Positions 1 through 12,200 of a DNA stretch of 64,000 nucleotides are shown here, piece after piece. Source of the stretch: Metarhizium brunneum. Its lineage: Eukaryota; Ascomycota; Sordariomycetes; Hypocreales; Clavicipitaceae. Positions within the stretch are counted from its first letter, which is position 1, and each line of letters opens with the position of its first letter. Under the pieces are notes generated by a model. It was not told the DNA's origin. It saw only the letters and a program-made list of their open reading frames with translations, and made no database searches. The stretch lies in NCBI RefSeq assembly GCF_013426205.1, contig NC_089423.1, positions 6,696,001 to 6,760,000 on the forward strand, given 5' to 3'. Position numbers and translations under genes: made by a program.

Positions 1-338
1 TATTCTGTGCATAAGATGTACGTATATTTATAAACAGACAGATCTTGAAGATGGTGATTCTCGGATTGGGTACTGTCTACTATAAAAATAGATGGCACAC
101 TAGCCGTGGACATCTAGTGCAGGTCAAGTCATGGGCTTCGCACAATGGCTCAAAAACGCAGCGAGATGAAAAGGTCGTGAGGAATCTTGTGATTTAAAAA
201 AAAAAGGCTATGTAAACCCAAATAGCTAGCCCGCTATGATACCTATGCAGCCCCTTCATAAACTCATGAGTAATGCAGCCATTGCCATCCATGCATATAA
301 CACCTCCCAAAAAAAAAACACAAAGACCTATTCAAGAC
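1..338. other. Intergenic, 3' flank of the first gene
   Basis: This stretch lies downstream of the minus-strand gene ending at 339. It is AT-rich with A-runs near 197-206 and 309-318. No credible coding region or RNA gene is visible. Confidence 0.5.
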
Positions 339-1664
339 TCAATTCGCAAGTACGGAACGAGTGGAACCATCGCCATTGTCAGCCAACTCGGGGATCGGCG
401 TATCCCTCTTCTTCTGCCCGCCCGTCGGCGCGATAGGAGTTTTGGCCTCTACTTCGGTGTCAGACGGCACGGAGAGGCAGCGCCGTGCAGTGTGGTCCGC
501 CGACACAACACTACATGTATCCGAGACGTCTGCGTCCGAACCGGCCACCGAGCTGATGCTCTCAATGCTGGGGGTAGGCAGTTCCTCGTACGTAAGCTGG
601 GGCACGTCATCCTCCCCCCTGGCCTTTTTATGTGCGGATTCAGCGCGCGAAGCAGCTACGGCGCCGCCCATGCTGTCGTCCTCGTCGTCCTGGCCGATTG
701 TCCATACCCAGCGGCGCTTCTTTTCACGCTTCCGCCTGACGGGGGATGCGGCGAGTCCAGCCATTCGGCGTCCCATTTCTTCAACGGGGCCGGGTGTTTG
801 GCCGCCGTCTTGGATTTCGTTGGCGGTGAAGGCGAGCGCCACGTCGGGGAGCCTGGTGATTTCTCCGGCCGTAATGCCGGGGGACGAGGCGTGCATGTAG
901 ACCGGGGATATGGGGGAGGCATCTTCGGATAGGAGGTCTATGTGCGACCGGACGTACTTGGAGGTGGTGATTTCTTCCTCCAGAGGGCTGTCGTATTCGA
1001 CCTTTTTGGCGGCCTTTTCTTGGAGACGAAGGGATTGGCGCCGGGGGGATGGGGGCGGGATTGCCGTCCTGGGAGGGAGAGGCGAGTTTCGGAGAATGCT
1101 GTGCAGACTTCGGGGGTGAGTGTATGGCAGCTGGCTGGTGATCCCGGGGAGTGAGTGTGGTGTCCGGCGACGCCGTGGTATACGATCGTCGGCGGGTGGT
1201 TCAGGTGGCCGGTTCGTCCTGGAGCTGTCTGCTGATGGCGGAAATGTGAATACTTTGGACGAGTTGTCGACTGGGCCTGCGGACAGAGGAGGCGTGGCGG
1301 TCATTGTGCTCGGGTACACAAAATCCATTTGCTGGGGGGAGACGGGTTGTGCTGTCAATGGTGTCTCAGGATAGGTTGGCACGAAGGACGTCGCGACCCG
1401 TGATTTCAGTCCGTTCCTTTCGATTGGAGATTGAAGACTAAAGTTTTGAAGGGTTTTGATGGCGGTGACAGGCTCAGACTGAATGGCTGACGATCGTTCA
1501 ATGGCCGTGACGTAGATGTTGGACATGGTGTTGAATGTTGTAGGGTCACTTGGGTTCAAGGGAATGCCCCTCAGACCTTTTGATGGAGGGCTGCATACTG
1601 TGGTCTTGATTTGAAGAGACAGTCGGGGTCTCCTGGACGCGCTTGGAGGTTGCTGTGAAGTCAT
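339..1664 (-). CDS. Conserved fungal hypothetical protein, 441 aa
   Basis: This is a single uninterrupted frame starting at the ATG at 1664, with no intron needed. I do not recognise a catalytic domain. The protein is rich in Ser, Pro and Arg and looks mostly disordered. Two blocks look constrained: one around residues 205-245 (RLQEKAAKKVEYDSPLEEE followed by a KYVRSHIDLL segment) and a basic-aromatic block near residue 315 (KREKKRRWVWTIG) followed by an acidic run. I have the impression that related Sordariomycete proteins carry an unhelpful glucan glucosidase label, but nothing here resembles a glycosidase. Lys/Arg clusters could act as nuclear localisation signals; that is inference. The gene points away from the polymerase gene to its right, so the 1.6 kb between them would hold both promoters. 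Confidence 0.75.
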   Translation of the reverse strand: MTSQQPPSASRRPRLSLQIKTTVCSPPSKGLRGIPLNPSDPTTFNTMSNIYVTAIERSSAIQSEPVTAIKTLQNFSLQSPIERNGLKSRVATSFVPTYPETPLTAQPVSPQQMDFVYPSTMTATPPLSAGPVDNSSKVFTFPPSADSSRTNRPPEPPADDRIPRRRRTPHSLPGITSQLPYTHPRSLHSILRNSPLPPRTAIPPPSPRRQSLRLQEKAAKKVEYDSPLEEEITTSKYVRSHIDLLSEDASPISPVYMHASSPGITAGEITRLPDVALAFTANEIQDGGQTPGPVEEMGRRMAGLAASPVRRKREKKRRWVWTIGQDDEDDSMGGAVAASRAESAHKKARGEDDVPQLTYEELPTPSIESISSVAGSDADVSDTCSVVSADHTARRCLSVPSDTEVEAKTPIAPTGGQKKRDTPIPELADNGDGSTRSVLAN

Positions 1665-3290
1665 GGTGGACGTGGTCCGTGTTGAAGGGCAGGCCGCGGG
1701 AGTATCGCCAACGACGATGGCCGAAGAAAAGATCCGATGTGGCTGCAGTGTTGGGCTGGGCCCAATACGGTTTGCTGATGCCTATAGGCTACAAATCACC
1801 GCACGACGCAGCAGGGCAGCCTCCCATCAAGGGGGTATGATGAAGGAGATTCATGTGGTCAAAGCAGATTCAGACATGAACAGAGAGCCAACGCGGCCAG
1901 AACCCGGCGTGAGGTGGCTATATACGATGTCGAGCATGGGACAGGTCACTTTTCGGGCCCGGGCTGTCCCAGCAAGCGCCGCACTCGACTCGCATCAAGG
2001 CTAGACGCGATAAATAGCATCGAAGGAAGCAGACGGCTGCTGGTTATGTCCCCCTCGTGCCCCCCTCGTCGTTGAGCACCATCCCAAACAGACAGAGTTT
2101 GTCGTGGTTGGTTGTCGTCAACCCCAGGTGACTGGTACAGCGTGTAAGCGCCGACCCTTGCAGATGCGTGGGATGGACCTTGCCATGCCTCCAATCATCC
2201 AGGTCCCCCAGGTTGCGTGTTTCCACCTGCGGGCGTTTATCTCATGCATACGGAGTAAGTCGTCCCAATATCACGTCGGCTTGCCCAAGCTGCAGGCGGG
2301 GTAGCAACCCATTGGGTCGAGTAATTGGTGGCGTTGATAAGATGCAGCCGACATTTTCATGGCATATGCACAGCACAAAGGGTCAAAGACGTCAATAGTC
2401 CTGCTGAATCCTTCGGTGTCTTCGGTGAAGTCGAGTCTGTTCAAAATTCACCGACAAGCACTCGTCTCAAAACATCTGTGCCGCCAAAGCCGTCGTCGTC
2501 CGCGTCAGACTATGCATTCTTCGTGGCGCTTGTTTTGCATCCTAGCCGCGTCGTGATACCATCGCCTTCTCGAGCGTCCGGATGACCTCTCGATTCTGCA
2601 AAGAAAAAAAAATATGGACATCAAGAGCTCCAGCGGGCTATGTTATGCTGTCACACGCGAATATGGATCTGTTTTGGATTGTTTGATCAAATTTTTTTTG
2701 GCACGGGATGACTCGGCGAGGCTACATTTGAGAGTTGAGCAGCAGCAAATTATTGTCTCCGACCACGACGCCACGCAGCATATCCTGACCGAGTCCGTAA
2801 GACAGACCTAGCAGTGGCTTTTCCAGGTTTGAACATTGTTAGCGTCACGGCGTAGCGGTGAGCGCGTCTAGTCTGTCAGCGCTTGGCCGTCGTAGTACTA
2901 CTTTGCGAGTGATGCGATGCTTCCATTCGTCGAATTGTCGCGCTTGGTCGAGCTGAGCCAGATTCGGGCGCGAGGAGGTACTGCTTGTGGTCAAAAAGAT
3001 GGCTGAAAATGTCCATACATGCGTGAGATAAGCCGTTTAGGATTCTTTGTACACTGTGAACCATGTAGTCGCTATCGCAGGGTTGGAACTTGGAAAGTCT
3101 CACGGCTCCTTCCCACGCCCACACGCTCCGCGACCATTGGTCAGCTACGCAGCTGTCCGCAGCTGTCAACTAGCTCACGCCAGCCGGTTCACGGGGAGCC
3201 GATGCGCATCTCAACTACCAACACATGCTCATCATGAGAATTGCATGACGTGCGTACACGGGTGCATCAAACGAAAGCAATCCTCGGCCC
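1665..3290. other. Divergent intergenic region
   Basis: About 1.6 kb separates the start of the minus-strand unknown gene from the start of the polymerase gene. The short frames here have no recognisable protein content. One TACGGAGTA copy lies near 2248. No tRNA-like structure was noticed. Confidence 0.5.
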
Positions 3291-5067
3291 ATGGAGCAGC
3301 AATCCAAGCGCGTACCCAGACAGAAGCATGACCGCGTTATCCTCCAATTCGTTTGTCTCCCGCCGAGTCCATCACCTTCACCGTGACTGACCACCCCCAG
3401 GACTATGACTGCTTCTACGCCCAGGTATTTGAGAACAAGAACCCAGCCCTCAAATCGCGAGCCCTGGGAGTGAAGCAAAAAAATATTCTGGCCACCTGCA
3501 ACTATAATGCCCGGGGGCTTGGTGTGAAGAAGTTGATGCTGATATCCGAAGCTAAGAAGATATGCAAAGACCTGGTGCTCGTGGATGGGGAGGATTTGAC
3601 GCCATTTCGTGATGTGAGCAAAATTCTATTCAACTTTCTTCGGTCGCATTCATGGAATAATAGGGTAGAGCGGCTGGGGTTTGACGAAGTGTTTATGGGT
3701 AAGCGGCAGTTGTTGCTTTTTCTGGACATTACTTCTAACTTGATGCAGATGTGACCGATGTCGTCGACTACAATATTGAATGCCTCAACGCAGGTTGCTT
3801 ATCACATTCCTTCTTTCATCTATCCAAAACAGACCCTCAGGATGGATTCAAGTGTAATTTTACGGCCATTGCGGGCTGTGTTGAAGGCACCGTCCCGGAC
3901 GAGGCACCTCTAGAAAACAAAACCTACCTAAGACTCTTGCTTGGTTCTCATCTCGCAAACCATCTACGCACAAAGATGGAGGAAGATTATGGGTATACGT
4001 CAACTTGTGGGATATCAACCAACAAGCTCCTTAGTAAACTGGTGGGAAGCCGTAACAAACCCCGCAATCAGACGACGCTAATGGCCTTGAATGAACAAGA
4101 CGTTATTGCGTTCATGGACAGCCACAAGACAAGGCAAATACCAGGACTGGGGTTCAAGACTTCTATGCAATTAGAGTCTCAGGTTCTTGGGGAAGAGGTT
4201 GACGCAGACTCCCATTCATTTACTTCGGCGGTTTACGCTCGAGATGTCCGTCTGCATCCATCAATATCCCCAGGGTTCATAGAGACTCTTCTCGCCGGTC
4301 CTGGAGCCGAGAGGGGAGTTGGTGTCAGGGTATGGGGTCTCTTGCATGGTATTGATCAAACGCAAGTCAAAGAGGCCGGCGACATTCCGTCACAAATAAG
4401 CATTGAAGATACATACAAAGGACTAGAGACCATGACCCAAATCACGGAAGAACTGCACAAACTTTCGTGTTCGCTCATCCGGCGAATGAGAATAGATCTC
4501 CTTGCTCTAGAACACAATGCAGAGAAGCCGGGGACACAACGATGGATTGCTCGGCCAAAAACCCTGAGGCTTGCAATCAGATCATGGCCGACGAGACAAG
4601 GCCGCAGTTCTGCTTCAAATTTCAGTCGAATATCCCGATCTGGCCCCTTGCCTGGCTTAGTTTTTGACGCATCGGCTGATATAGACGCATTAGCGCAGAA
4701 ACTAGTTGCGGAAGCTCTCCTACCCCTTCTACGACGGCTTGAAACCGCTAAAGGACACAAGTGGAACTTGCAGTTGATTAATATATGTGTTGCAAACATG
4801 GTGGTCGGCGCAGGAGATGACAAACAAGGCTCAGGGCGGGACATTTCTGTCATGTTCAGGAGGCAGGATGAAGTGCTTCGTCCGTTTAAACTGGAGCCAC
4901 TATCCGATGATGAGGCGCCTTCTGAAGTTAGCACTGGTGATGCGGAAGGCTTGGGGTCCGGTGTGGACTGGAATGGTTCAGACAATTCTGTTTGTCAAGA
5001 TTGTGGCCATTCTTTGCCGTCCTTTGCTATGCCAGCGCATTTGAGATACCACGAAATGGGAGAATAG
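3291..5067 (+). CDS. POLI: DNA polymerase iota (Y-family translesion polymerase)
   Basis: This is a Y-family polymerase for DNA synthesis across lesions, expected in the nucleus. I infer three exons: 3291-3350, 3401-3698 and 3749-5067, with two 50-bp introns, giving 558 aa. The first exon is only 20 codons and ends in VILQF. It joins phase 0 to DYDCFYAQV, the metal-binding palm motif, at residues 21-29. The second catalytic block GFDEVFMDVTD (about 115-125) is completed only by the second splice. The segment CNYNARGLGVKKLM matches the iota finger/palm better than eta, which usually reads DLDAFYAQ. The last 25 residues form a C-x2-C-x11-H-x3-H finger like the pol eta ubiquitin-binding zinc finger, with Arg where eta has Asp. 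The start at 3291 is the in-frame ATG that supplies the missing strand before DYD. Iota is preferred over eta or kappa on motif wording. Confidence 0.88.
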
Positions 5068-6440
5068 TGTCCATTTGACTTTGAGGTGGTGATTCTCGAC
5101 TGTCATGATCCAAAACAAGCTGCTTGCCATGCCCACGTGTTCCTCGGGTAGTGGACGGCCTGGTCTACTGGCTGCGTATTGAGAGAAGCAATCCTGGTGG
5201 TGGTGACATCTAGAACAATAGGAAGAGGCAAGACTGATAATGGAGCGGTAGGGCCGACGGGGAACAATGCCGGCTGCCGGTTGTGTCATGATGGCATTGA
5301 AGCCTTCCTTCGTACTCAGCAAACAACGGTGATTGTATACGCGTGACCTTGGGCGCAAACGGGGTCACCGTAACAACTCCCGTTCGGCGAGGCCCTGTAC
5401 GACTTGTAGCGGACAAGAATAATGGCTAGTCGTCAAACTGCAACTTGGAGGGCATGGCCGTCGCGGTATCATCGCTGACTGTTTTCTTTTCATTAGCGAG
5501 TTAGCCCGGGATCATTGAAACAGACGTGGTCATTCAGGGGATTTCGGGTGTTATTCACAGGCCTTGGTCTGCTATAACAAGCACACATCTAATCACATTG
5601 GCAACATCTTCGAAAAGAATGAATACAAGTATGTGCAATGAACACAAAGCACACAGGTTTACCGCCAAGTCGCCTTCTAGGTTGTTCAAGAAGACGAGCT
5701 ACCCCCGTGTCCCGCGTCTCAAAGGAATATATTGGTGCACGGAACGGCTGGAGGCATCCTGTGCACAAGTAGCATTGTAGATGTCGGCAATCGGTTTTTT
5801 CACTGGTGTGCTATTGAACGAAGAGCTACCACCGTTACTGGAGCTTCAAGAAGGTGAGGATTCCTTCTGCACAGCCGATGGCTCCCTCGGCCTAGTCGAC
5901 GTGACACCACGCCCAAAAGTCCAGTCCATCGACTTCCATCAACACTCTCCCATGTGCTCATGATTGGTCCGACACTTGCTGTTAGAGCTGCCAGCTGGCC
6001 GGCAGCTGCGGCAGCTGTCAACTATTAAGTCGCTGTAGCAGGTCAATACCAGACGGCTCCTTCCTTCTCCTTGTGGAGTTGTTGTAACTGCTGGTGTTGC
6101 CATCCTTTCAGCTTCCACATTTTAAATCGAATCTGAACAAAAGGTAAGAGATCCTGTGGCAAAATGGCATGTTCTTCCATCTTTGAGTCCTTCTTGAGTC
6201 CACTTATAGAAGCAGGCTGTTTCGTCTTTGCCTTCTAAACATCTTTGTTTGGCTCCTGTCCGTGACTTTTTCTTTATTCACTCCCTTTTCTCAGGCCATA
6301 GTTTGTGGAACTTGGAAACACGGTCAAGGTTTGTGAATTTCGCTGCCTTTCCTAATCCCTCGACACATAAGAGCCGCGCTGTTCTCGCCGTTTCTAAGGC
6401 TTTTCAGGTATCATCGCTTCATAACTCTGACATACTCATC
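5068..6440. other. Intergenic region upstream of the DUF726 gene
   Basis: This is 1.37 kb without a supportable gene. The region before 6441 is pyrimidine-rich and probably contains promoter and 5' leader. No ATG in frame with the DUF726 coding exon precedes 6441 within the open stretch. Confidence 0.45.
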
Positions 6441-8560
6441 ATGGGGCGTGGCCGCGGCAGTGGGCATCAACCGGCTCGCAGACCAGCTGACCTGACTGGA
6501 ATAATTTCCATTGCCGAGAAAAACGCATTCGTTTCCCTTGTCAACACTATTACGGATAACATGCAGAAGGATGTGAGCAACCCATTTGACTCGCTTCCTG
6601 TGCGTCCAGTCCTTGGAGATAACGGACAGGGACAGTGGCTTTCACTCCCTCTTCTTCGCCATCAGGACGAGAACAAAGAGAATACTTTGACGGGCAAAAC
6701 TTTCCGTGGAAATATTCCAGACACGTACTCCACGACGCATACCAAGTCTCACCACGCCGTTGAGACGGAGGAGAGCGCAAGGTTCCAACCGCTCGGGGAA
6801 CTGAAGAAAGAAACCCTCGTGTTCTTCAGAAAGTGGAAATCGAGCGTCTTGCAGAGGTTTACAGAAATAAATGTCAACGATATGACTGCTGAAACTTCAG
6901 GTCCTTATGGTCGGGGACGCAGTGACCGTGGGGTGTACCGTGCTGCTCGTGGCGGTCGTGGTGGACGAGGAGGCTCAACAGGTACGGCGTCTAATAATAT
7001 CTCACACTAAGCTTAACTGAGTACTTCCCTTTTTTCATTTCTCCATTGAACTGACAAGTAAAGGTCCGCATTGTGTCCCGACACGTCATAAAGACTCCAA
7101 GTTAGCCGCAAGACACCCCCCCGTTCCCAACACTTTGTGGTCCTTGCACCCAGACAGACGCGAGCTCCTGCTACATATTGCGCTATTGATCCTCCTCTCG
7201 CTACAGGATTATAAAGCAAATTCTAGGCTTCTTCTCCTCAAGCTTACATCATCCCTCAATCTATCTTTCGAAACCTATCAGTCGGGAGAAGCTCAAGTGG
7301 CTCAGGGGCTGGTGAGAGCGGCACTCGACGCATTACTAGAAGATGCCGCCAAACCTGATGAGGAAACCGGTGGTCCAAAATTTAAAATGGTGCTTGGAGG
7401 TCCCGTCAATCTCACAGCCGTATTGAAATACGTCCGCATTGGCACGCGTCAGCGTGGCTTGGGGTTGTCAACGATCACAGCAGCGAGTTTACTGGGAACC
7501 ATGGCCGAAAATGCGGTTCTGATGGGATCCCTTTTCGGGATCAACCCCGCCAAACTACCTAGCAAGATGTTGGTTACATTTGCCAGAGATATCCAAGACT
7601 TTGCGTTTGTTCGACTGTGCAAGGACCCTTACAATTACGACGACGTCACCATGTTGGAAGTTTCTCATCGCAGACTTCATGTTCTTGTCGCCCTTAGCGG
7701 ATTTTTGACAGACTCAAAAGATGTTGCAGAAACTTGGAAATTTCTCAATAGCCAATCAGAACTATATGCCATCCAGTGGGAACATGCAGCTCTGACGAAT
7801 CTTGGAAGCGCGCTCGAGACAGTCATCAAGAGTACAGCTTGGGAAAGCGCTAAAAAGGAGATTGCATCCAAATCTAGTAAGTCATGAATTGAGATGCAGT
7901 AATATAGCTATTTCTGACGGCGTCGCAGTTTTCAAAACTCTAATGACATCCGCCTGGCCGCAGCCGCTCTTACGAATCAGCAAAATCGTGGACAATGCCT
8001 GGAGTGTAGGCATGGTTCGGGCGGAGAAAGCGGGCGCCATGCTTGCCGATGCTCTTATGCGGCACAAGTTTCAAGGCGAGAGGCCAGTGTCTTTGATCGG
8101 ATATAGTCTTGGAGCTCGAGCCATATATGCTTGTCTAATGGTGTTGGCAGAGCGACGTCAGTTTGGCGTTGTTGATTCTGTCGTTATGATTGGGGCACCG
8201 TTTCCGGCCGAGAGTCGAGTATGGCTGACTATGAAGAGCGTTGTATCTGGTCGACTAGTTAACGTTTACTCCGAGAACGATTACATCCTTGGGTTTTTGT
8301 ACCGTTCATGCAACCTCCAATTTGGCATCGCTGGTCTACAGGAAATTCAGGGGGCCGATGGCGTGGAAAACCACTGTGTAGAGGCGCTACCCAAGGGACA
8401 CTTGAGTTACTCATCTCTGACTGATCACATACTCCAGAGTATTGGCTGGGAAGATTTTCATGTGCAGGTCTTGAACAAGGAAAATCCACCCCGCGGTATA
8501 CCAAGGACTACTTCACAGAATCCGCCCAACCCGCCTCGCAGGGGCAGGTACCGGCGATAG
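6441..8560 (+). CDS. DUF726 / TMCO4-Mil1-like alpha/beta-hydrolase-fold protein
   Basis: Three exons (6441-6981, 7064-7876, 7929-8560) give 661 aa; introns are 82 and 52 bp. The third exon carries the DUF726 signature: LIGYSLGARAIYACL with a GxSxG-type elbow (Ser near residue 511), followed by VSGRLVNVYSENDYILGFLYR and a GHLSY block. The second exon supplies the family helix block RLLLLKLTSSLNL and the FARDIQDFAF segment. Relatives are yeast Mil1 (YFL034W) and animal TMCO4, linked to Golgi/endosome membranes; the enzymatic activity is not established. The usual Gly-rich membrane hairpin between these blocks looks reduced, keeping only hydrophobic patches such as AASLLGTMAENAVLMGSLFG. The first exon ends in an RG-rich tail that is unusual for the family. 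The ATG at 6441 is the first in frame and sits in good context (CATCATGGG). Confidence 0.85.
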
Positions 8561-9275
8561 ATTCCAGTTGTGCTGGCGTTTGGGATTATTTTTTCTAAAG
8601 AATGATGACGGCCGAGAAGGCAATGGGTTTGATTTCAAGAGAGTGTGATGACGTATGACATACACGACGAGGTGTACATAATGAGACAATATTTTAGAAG
8701 AGATGGCAGATGTTCTCCATCAACGAGTAGTATAGCATAGAAACGTCAGAGTAAATATTGCAGAAAGCGGCTAGATGTACGTTCCATCCCATGGGCAGAA
8801 AAAGAAGTGATGATTTGATTGATGCTCTAATAGTCAAGCACGCTCCCGTCATGGCTTCACCTCGAAAGTATCACCAGCTGATAATGATCCATCCACGACG
8901 CAACATTAACCAAGTACAAAACGTCAACGAAACAGACGGCGGTAAATCAGACTCGATGCAATGCCAGCTCCACGCGTGTATAATCCTTTTGCCTAAAACC
9001 CCTCGTCCCTTTTTTACCATTTAAACCCGTCCAGTCAATTCTAGGTCAGGTATCAAAACACTTGTTTTGTATATGTCCCTTTAGCGTATTCCGTCAGGCG
9101 ATGTTTAAATAAAGTACAGTACAGGAAGGGTAAAATTAATGTACACATTGCAATGTTGTTTGTTTTTCCCCCACTCGTGAGTCGTGACATGAATGGATGG
9201 CACAGTGCCTCACGCACAAGCTAAACGTGCAAAAGAAGAGGGGGAAAAGAAATAAAGGTTTCGAGCAAAAATTGC
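8561..9275. other. Convergent intergenic region, two 3' ends
   Basis: This is 715 bp between the stop codons of the DUF726 gene and the DENN gene. It is AT-rich with AATAAA-like stretches (for example near 9108) and holds no credible coding sequence. Confidence 0.5.
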
Positions 9276-12200
9276 TCATGATGGAGGCGTAGTACCCAGC
9301 ATGCTGGGAACTTGTTTCCGCACAAAGGCTCTCGTGCCGCGCTGCTCCATCCTCGGGACGCCCTGGATAGCCCGGGGCTCGCGCATCAGCGTCCTGTCGA
9401 GGCAGGACGGGATGCGTGTGATGACGGAGCGGTATTCGCCGGGGAAGTTGCCCTTTGGCAAGGGGACCGAGGCGGTGCGCCAGATGTGGTCGGATGTGTT
9501 GGTGAGGTAGGAGGGCGCCTTGCTGGAGGATGTGCGGGACGCGGCAGCGAGGCCGAACGCAGACACGGATGCGCCGTGGGATTGGCGAATGGTGGAAAGT
9601 CGTGAGAGGCCAGATGAGAGGCCCGGGCGGCCGCGGGCCTTCTTGGCCATGAGGATCTCGTCGAAGAGCCGTATGGAGGGGTCGGTTGCCGGGGTGGTTT
9701 CGCGGCTGTGGATGAATTCGTTGAAGGCTTTCGTGTGTCAGTGGCCATGTTGTTGTGTGGTGAATGAAGAAAGTAGGGGTGTATTTACCTTGAGTGTCGC
9801 GCATCATGGTGGCGTACTCTTGTTGATCGTACGGCAGGCTCCTTATGAATCCATCCATGTCAAAGGCGTATAATTGCCCGTTGGACTTTTGCTGCTTGTT
9901 CGGACGGCCGAGGTGTTTGCGGTAGGTGTACAGCAAACTGGCTAGGCATCGTACAAATGCCGCTCTTACTCGATCCGGGTGGAAGGCTTCCGGACAGACA
10001 AGTGACACTTGTCCCAAGCATCGGCCGTGGGCTACAGTTTTGCAGGAAGTGCATTCGTAGAAGCCATCGCCCTCCGACTTGTCATCGCAAATAGTGCAAG
10101 AGGAGGAAGAATCTTTGGTGTTGAGACTGAAGCAATGACCCTCGACCCAGACAGTTGTCTCGGTGTTTCGCACCGGTTGGATTTGCATGCAGGGCATGAT
10201 GGTGGAGGCGGCGAGGGTGGACTGGGCGTAGGCAGACGGCGCGTACCCCCCTCCAAATGATGATTCCGAAACAACAGAGAAGCCTGAGATGGAGGCATTG
10301 GGTTGATGACCGTTGAGTAGCGGCAGGCTCGGTTTGTGCATGGGCTGGAACTTATCCAATCCGAAAGATGAGCTTCGACGGCCCTTTTCCTCTCCAAAGT
10401 GCCCAGACCTCTTCTCTCGCAGTGTAGCGGTCAGGGCAAAGCCAGAATCGCTGCGAGAAATAGGAGTAGTCGGCATGGGAGGGAAATTGGCAGATGCAGG
10501 AGATACGGAGGACTGCGGGCTTGTCTTGGAGGATTTGCTCGTACTGGGTCGATGGTCAAGCTTTCCGGTGTCGACTGACGAAACGGTAAACGCATTGAAT
10601 ACTGGCGGGTGGACGTCTTCGGGAGGTGTTCGGTCTGCAAAGCTTGACGAATTCTGTGACACCCACTTGCCCAAGGTTGTTGGTTCCGCCGTGGATGTGA
10701 ACACTGAGCCATTCTCTGAAGAAAAGGAGTCGTAGGGGAAGGATTCAATAGCGTACGGCGGAGGTCCGGTAGCGACGCCGTATCGAAGAGTGTGAGGAGC
10801 GGCAACCTGCAGCAGAGACATCAACTTTCGTCGATGTTGCCTGGGTAGGCGGTGAGGTTGCGAGGTGGCATCAATCGTGTCCTTGTCCAGGTCAACAAGA
10901 ACATAGTCGTCATCTGGCAGGTCGATCCGTTCATACCGACGTTCAACACCGACAATATAGGGGCAAGGGGCTTCGAGAGCGGAGATGAGTCTAGCTGGAA
11001 GGACGGGGATGAAGATGCTAGCCCACTGGAGAGGGTAAAGGAGGTTCACTAGAGCATGGCAGGCCAGATGCAACATGCTCGTGTGGGAAGATAGGAAGAT
11101 GATGCGAGATTCGGACATGGCGTACTCGAACAATGCAACGACATTTTCGAGAGAAAGACACCGGAACAGCGCATATAGGTCAATCGTCCGGCAACCAGGG
11201 AGCTCGTTGGCTCCCTCTTTTCGTGCGTAGAGCCGCAGTTCTCTAACACCAAGTTCCACTTGCGTTTTCGATCCCAAGGGACTGAAGGCTTCTGTACAAA
11301 GGTTAACCACGTAACGCTCCAGAGGCTGCCAACGTCCGACTTTGGGGGAGCTGGGGGGCACTCGGAGAACACCCCCATCAGTCATGGGAACGACGATTGA
11401 CCTAAGCCACTCTTTCCAGAAGCCCATGCAGGCCGCATCCCTACCAAGAACACCGTATGCTCGAGGAATCCACAGACCGCTCTCGCCCGCCGTAAGCCCT
11501 TCGATTTTTGAAGCCGCACCGTGCCGTAGCGGCCGTAGCATATCCGTCATGAGAGCAATCTTTTCCTCGACTGTGCTTATCTCATCTTCCAGTCTGTCCC
11601 GGGCCGGCGATCCAGATGGTATCGTGGGGAGCTTTGAAAGAAGCTGTGAGAGGTGTGATCGTTCACCCGCCAATCGAACCCCCAAGCTCGCGGCCAGCTC
11701 TCTCTCCTCGTTGGACATGTGGTTCTGCCGCCACTGCTCACATCTTCTTTCCACTTCCTCTGCTCTCTCTGCTGTCAATGCCGTCCATATAATAACGGTT
11801 ATGCCATACAGCTTGGCATTGTCTTCTCCTGTCATGGTAAAGCCGTGCCACGTGGAACGGGGTCGATCATCGGAGGATACGATTTGGATATCATTGGGAA
11901 AGGCGAACATGGGTACGTAGTCCGGGAACTTTCCACGTTTGGCAAGCTCATCATTGGCGTTCTTTGGTGGGTATCGATCTAATAAAACGGGTTCGAATCG
12001 CCGCTTCAATGGGTGCATATCAGGATCGGTATTCAGTGGCTCTGGTGGAGGGATTACGGAGTTGTAGTTGCTCAGTCGTTTTGTGGTGCGAACCGACGCT
12101 GCGGAAAGAAAGAGAAAAAAAAGAGTTAGCCGGGAACCCGCAGCATAGTCGTGGGTTTTGAAAAAAACCCAGACACAAAACACAAACTGTTGCGTGGGAG

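Noticed and set aside
5781..5963. Small plus-strand frame upstream of the DUF726 gene
   Set aside because: No homology cue, no intron logic and poor context; it probably lies in promoter sequence.
11960..12000. GGTTCGAATC resembling a tRNA T-loop
   Set aside because: It lies inside the DENN coding exon and there is no matching acceptor stem or anticodon arm.
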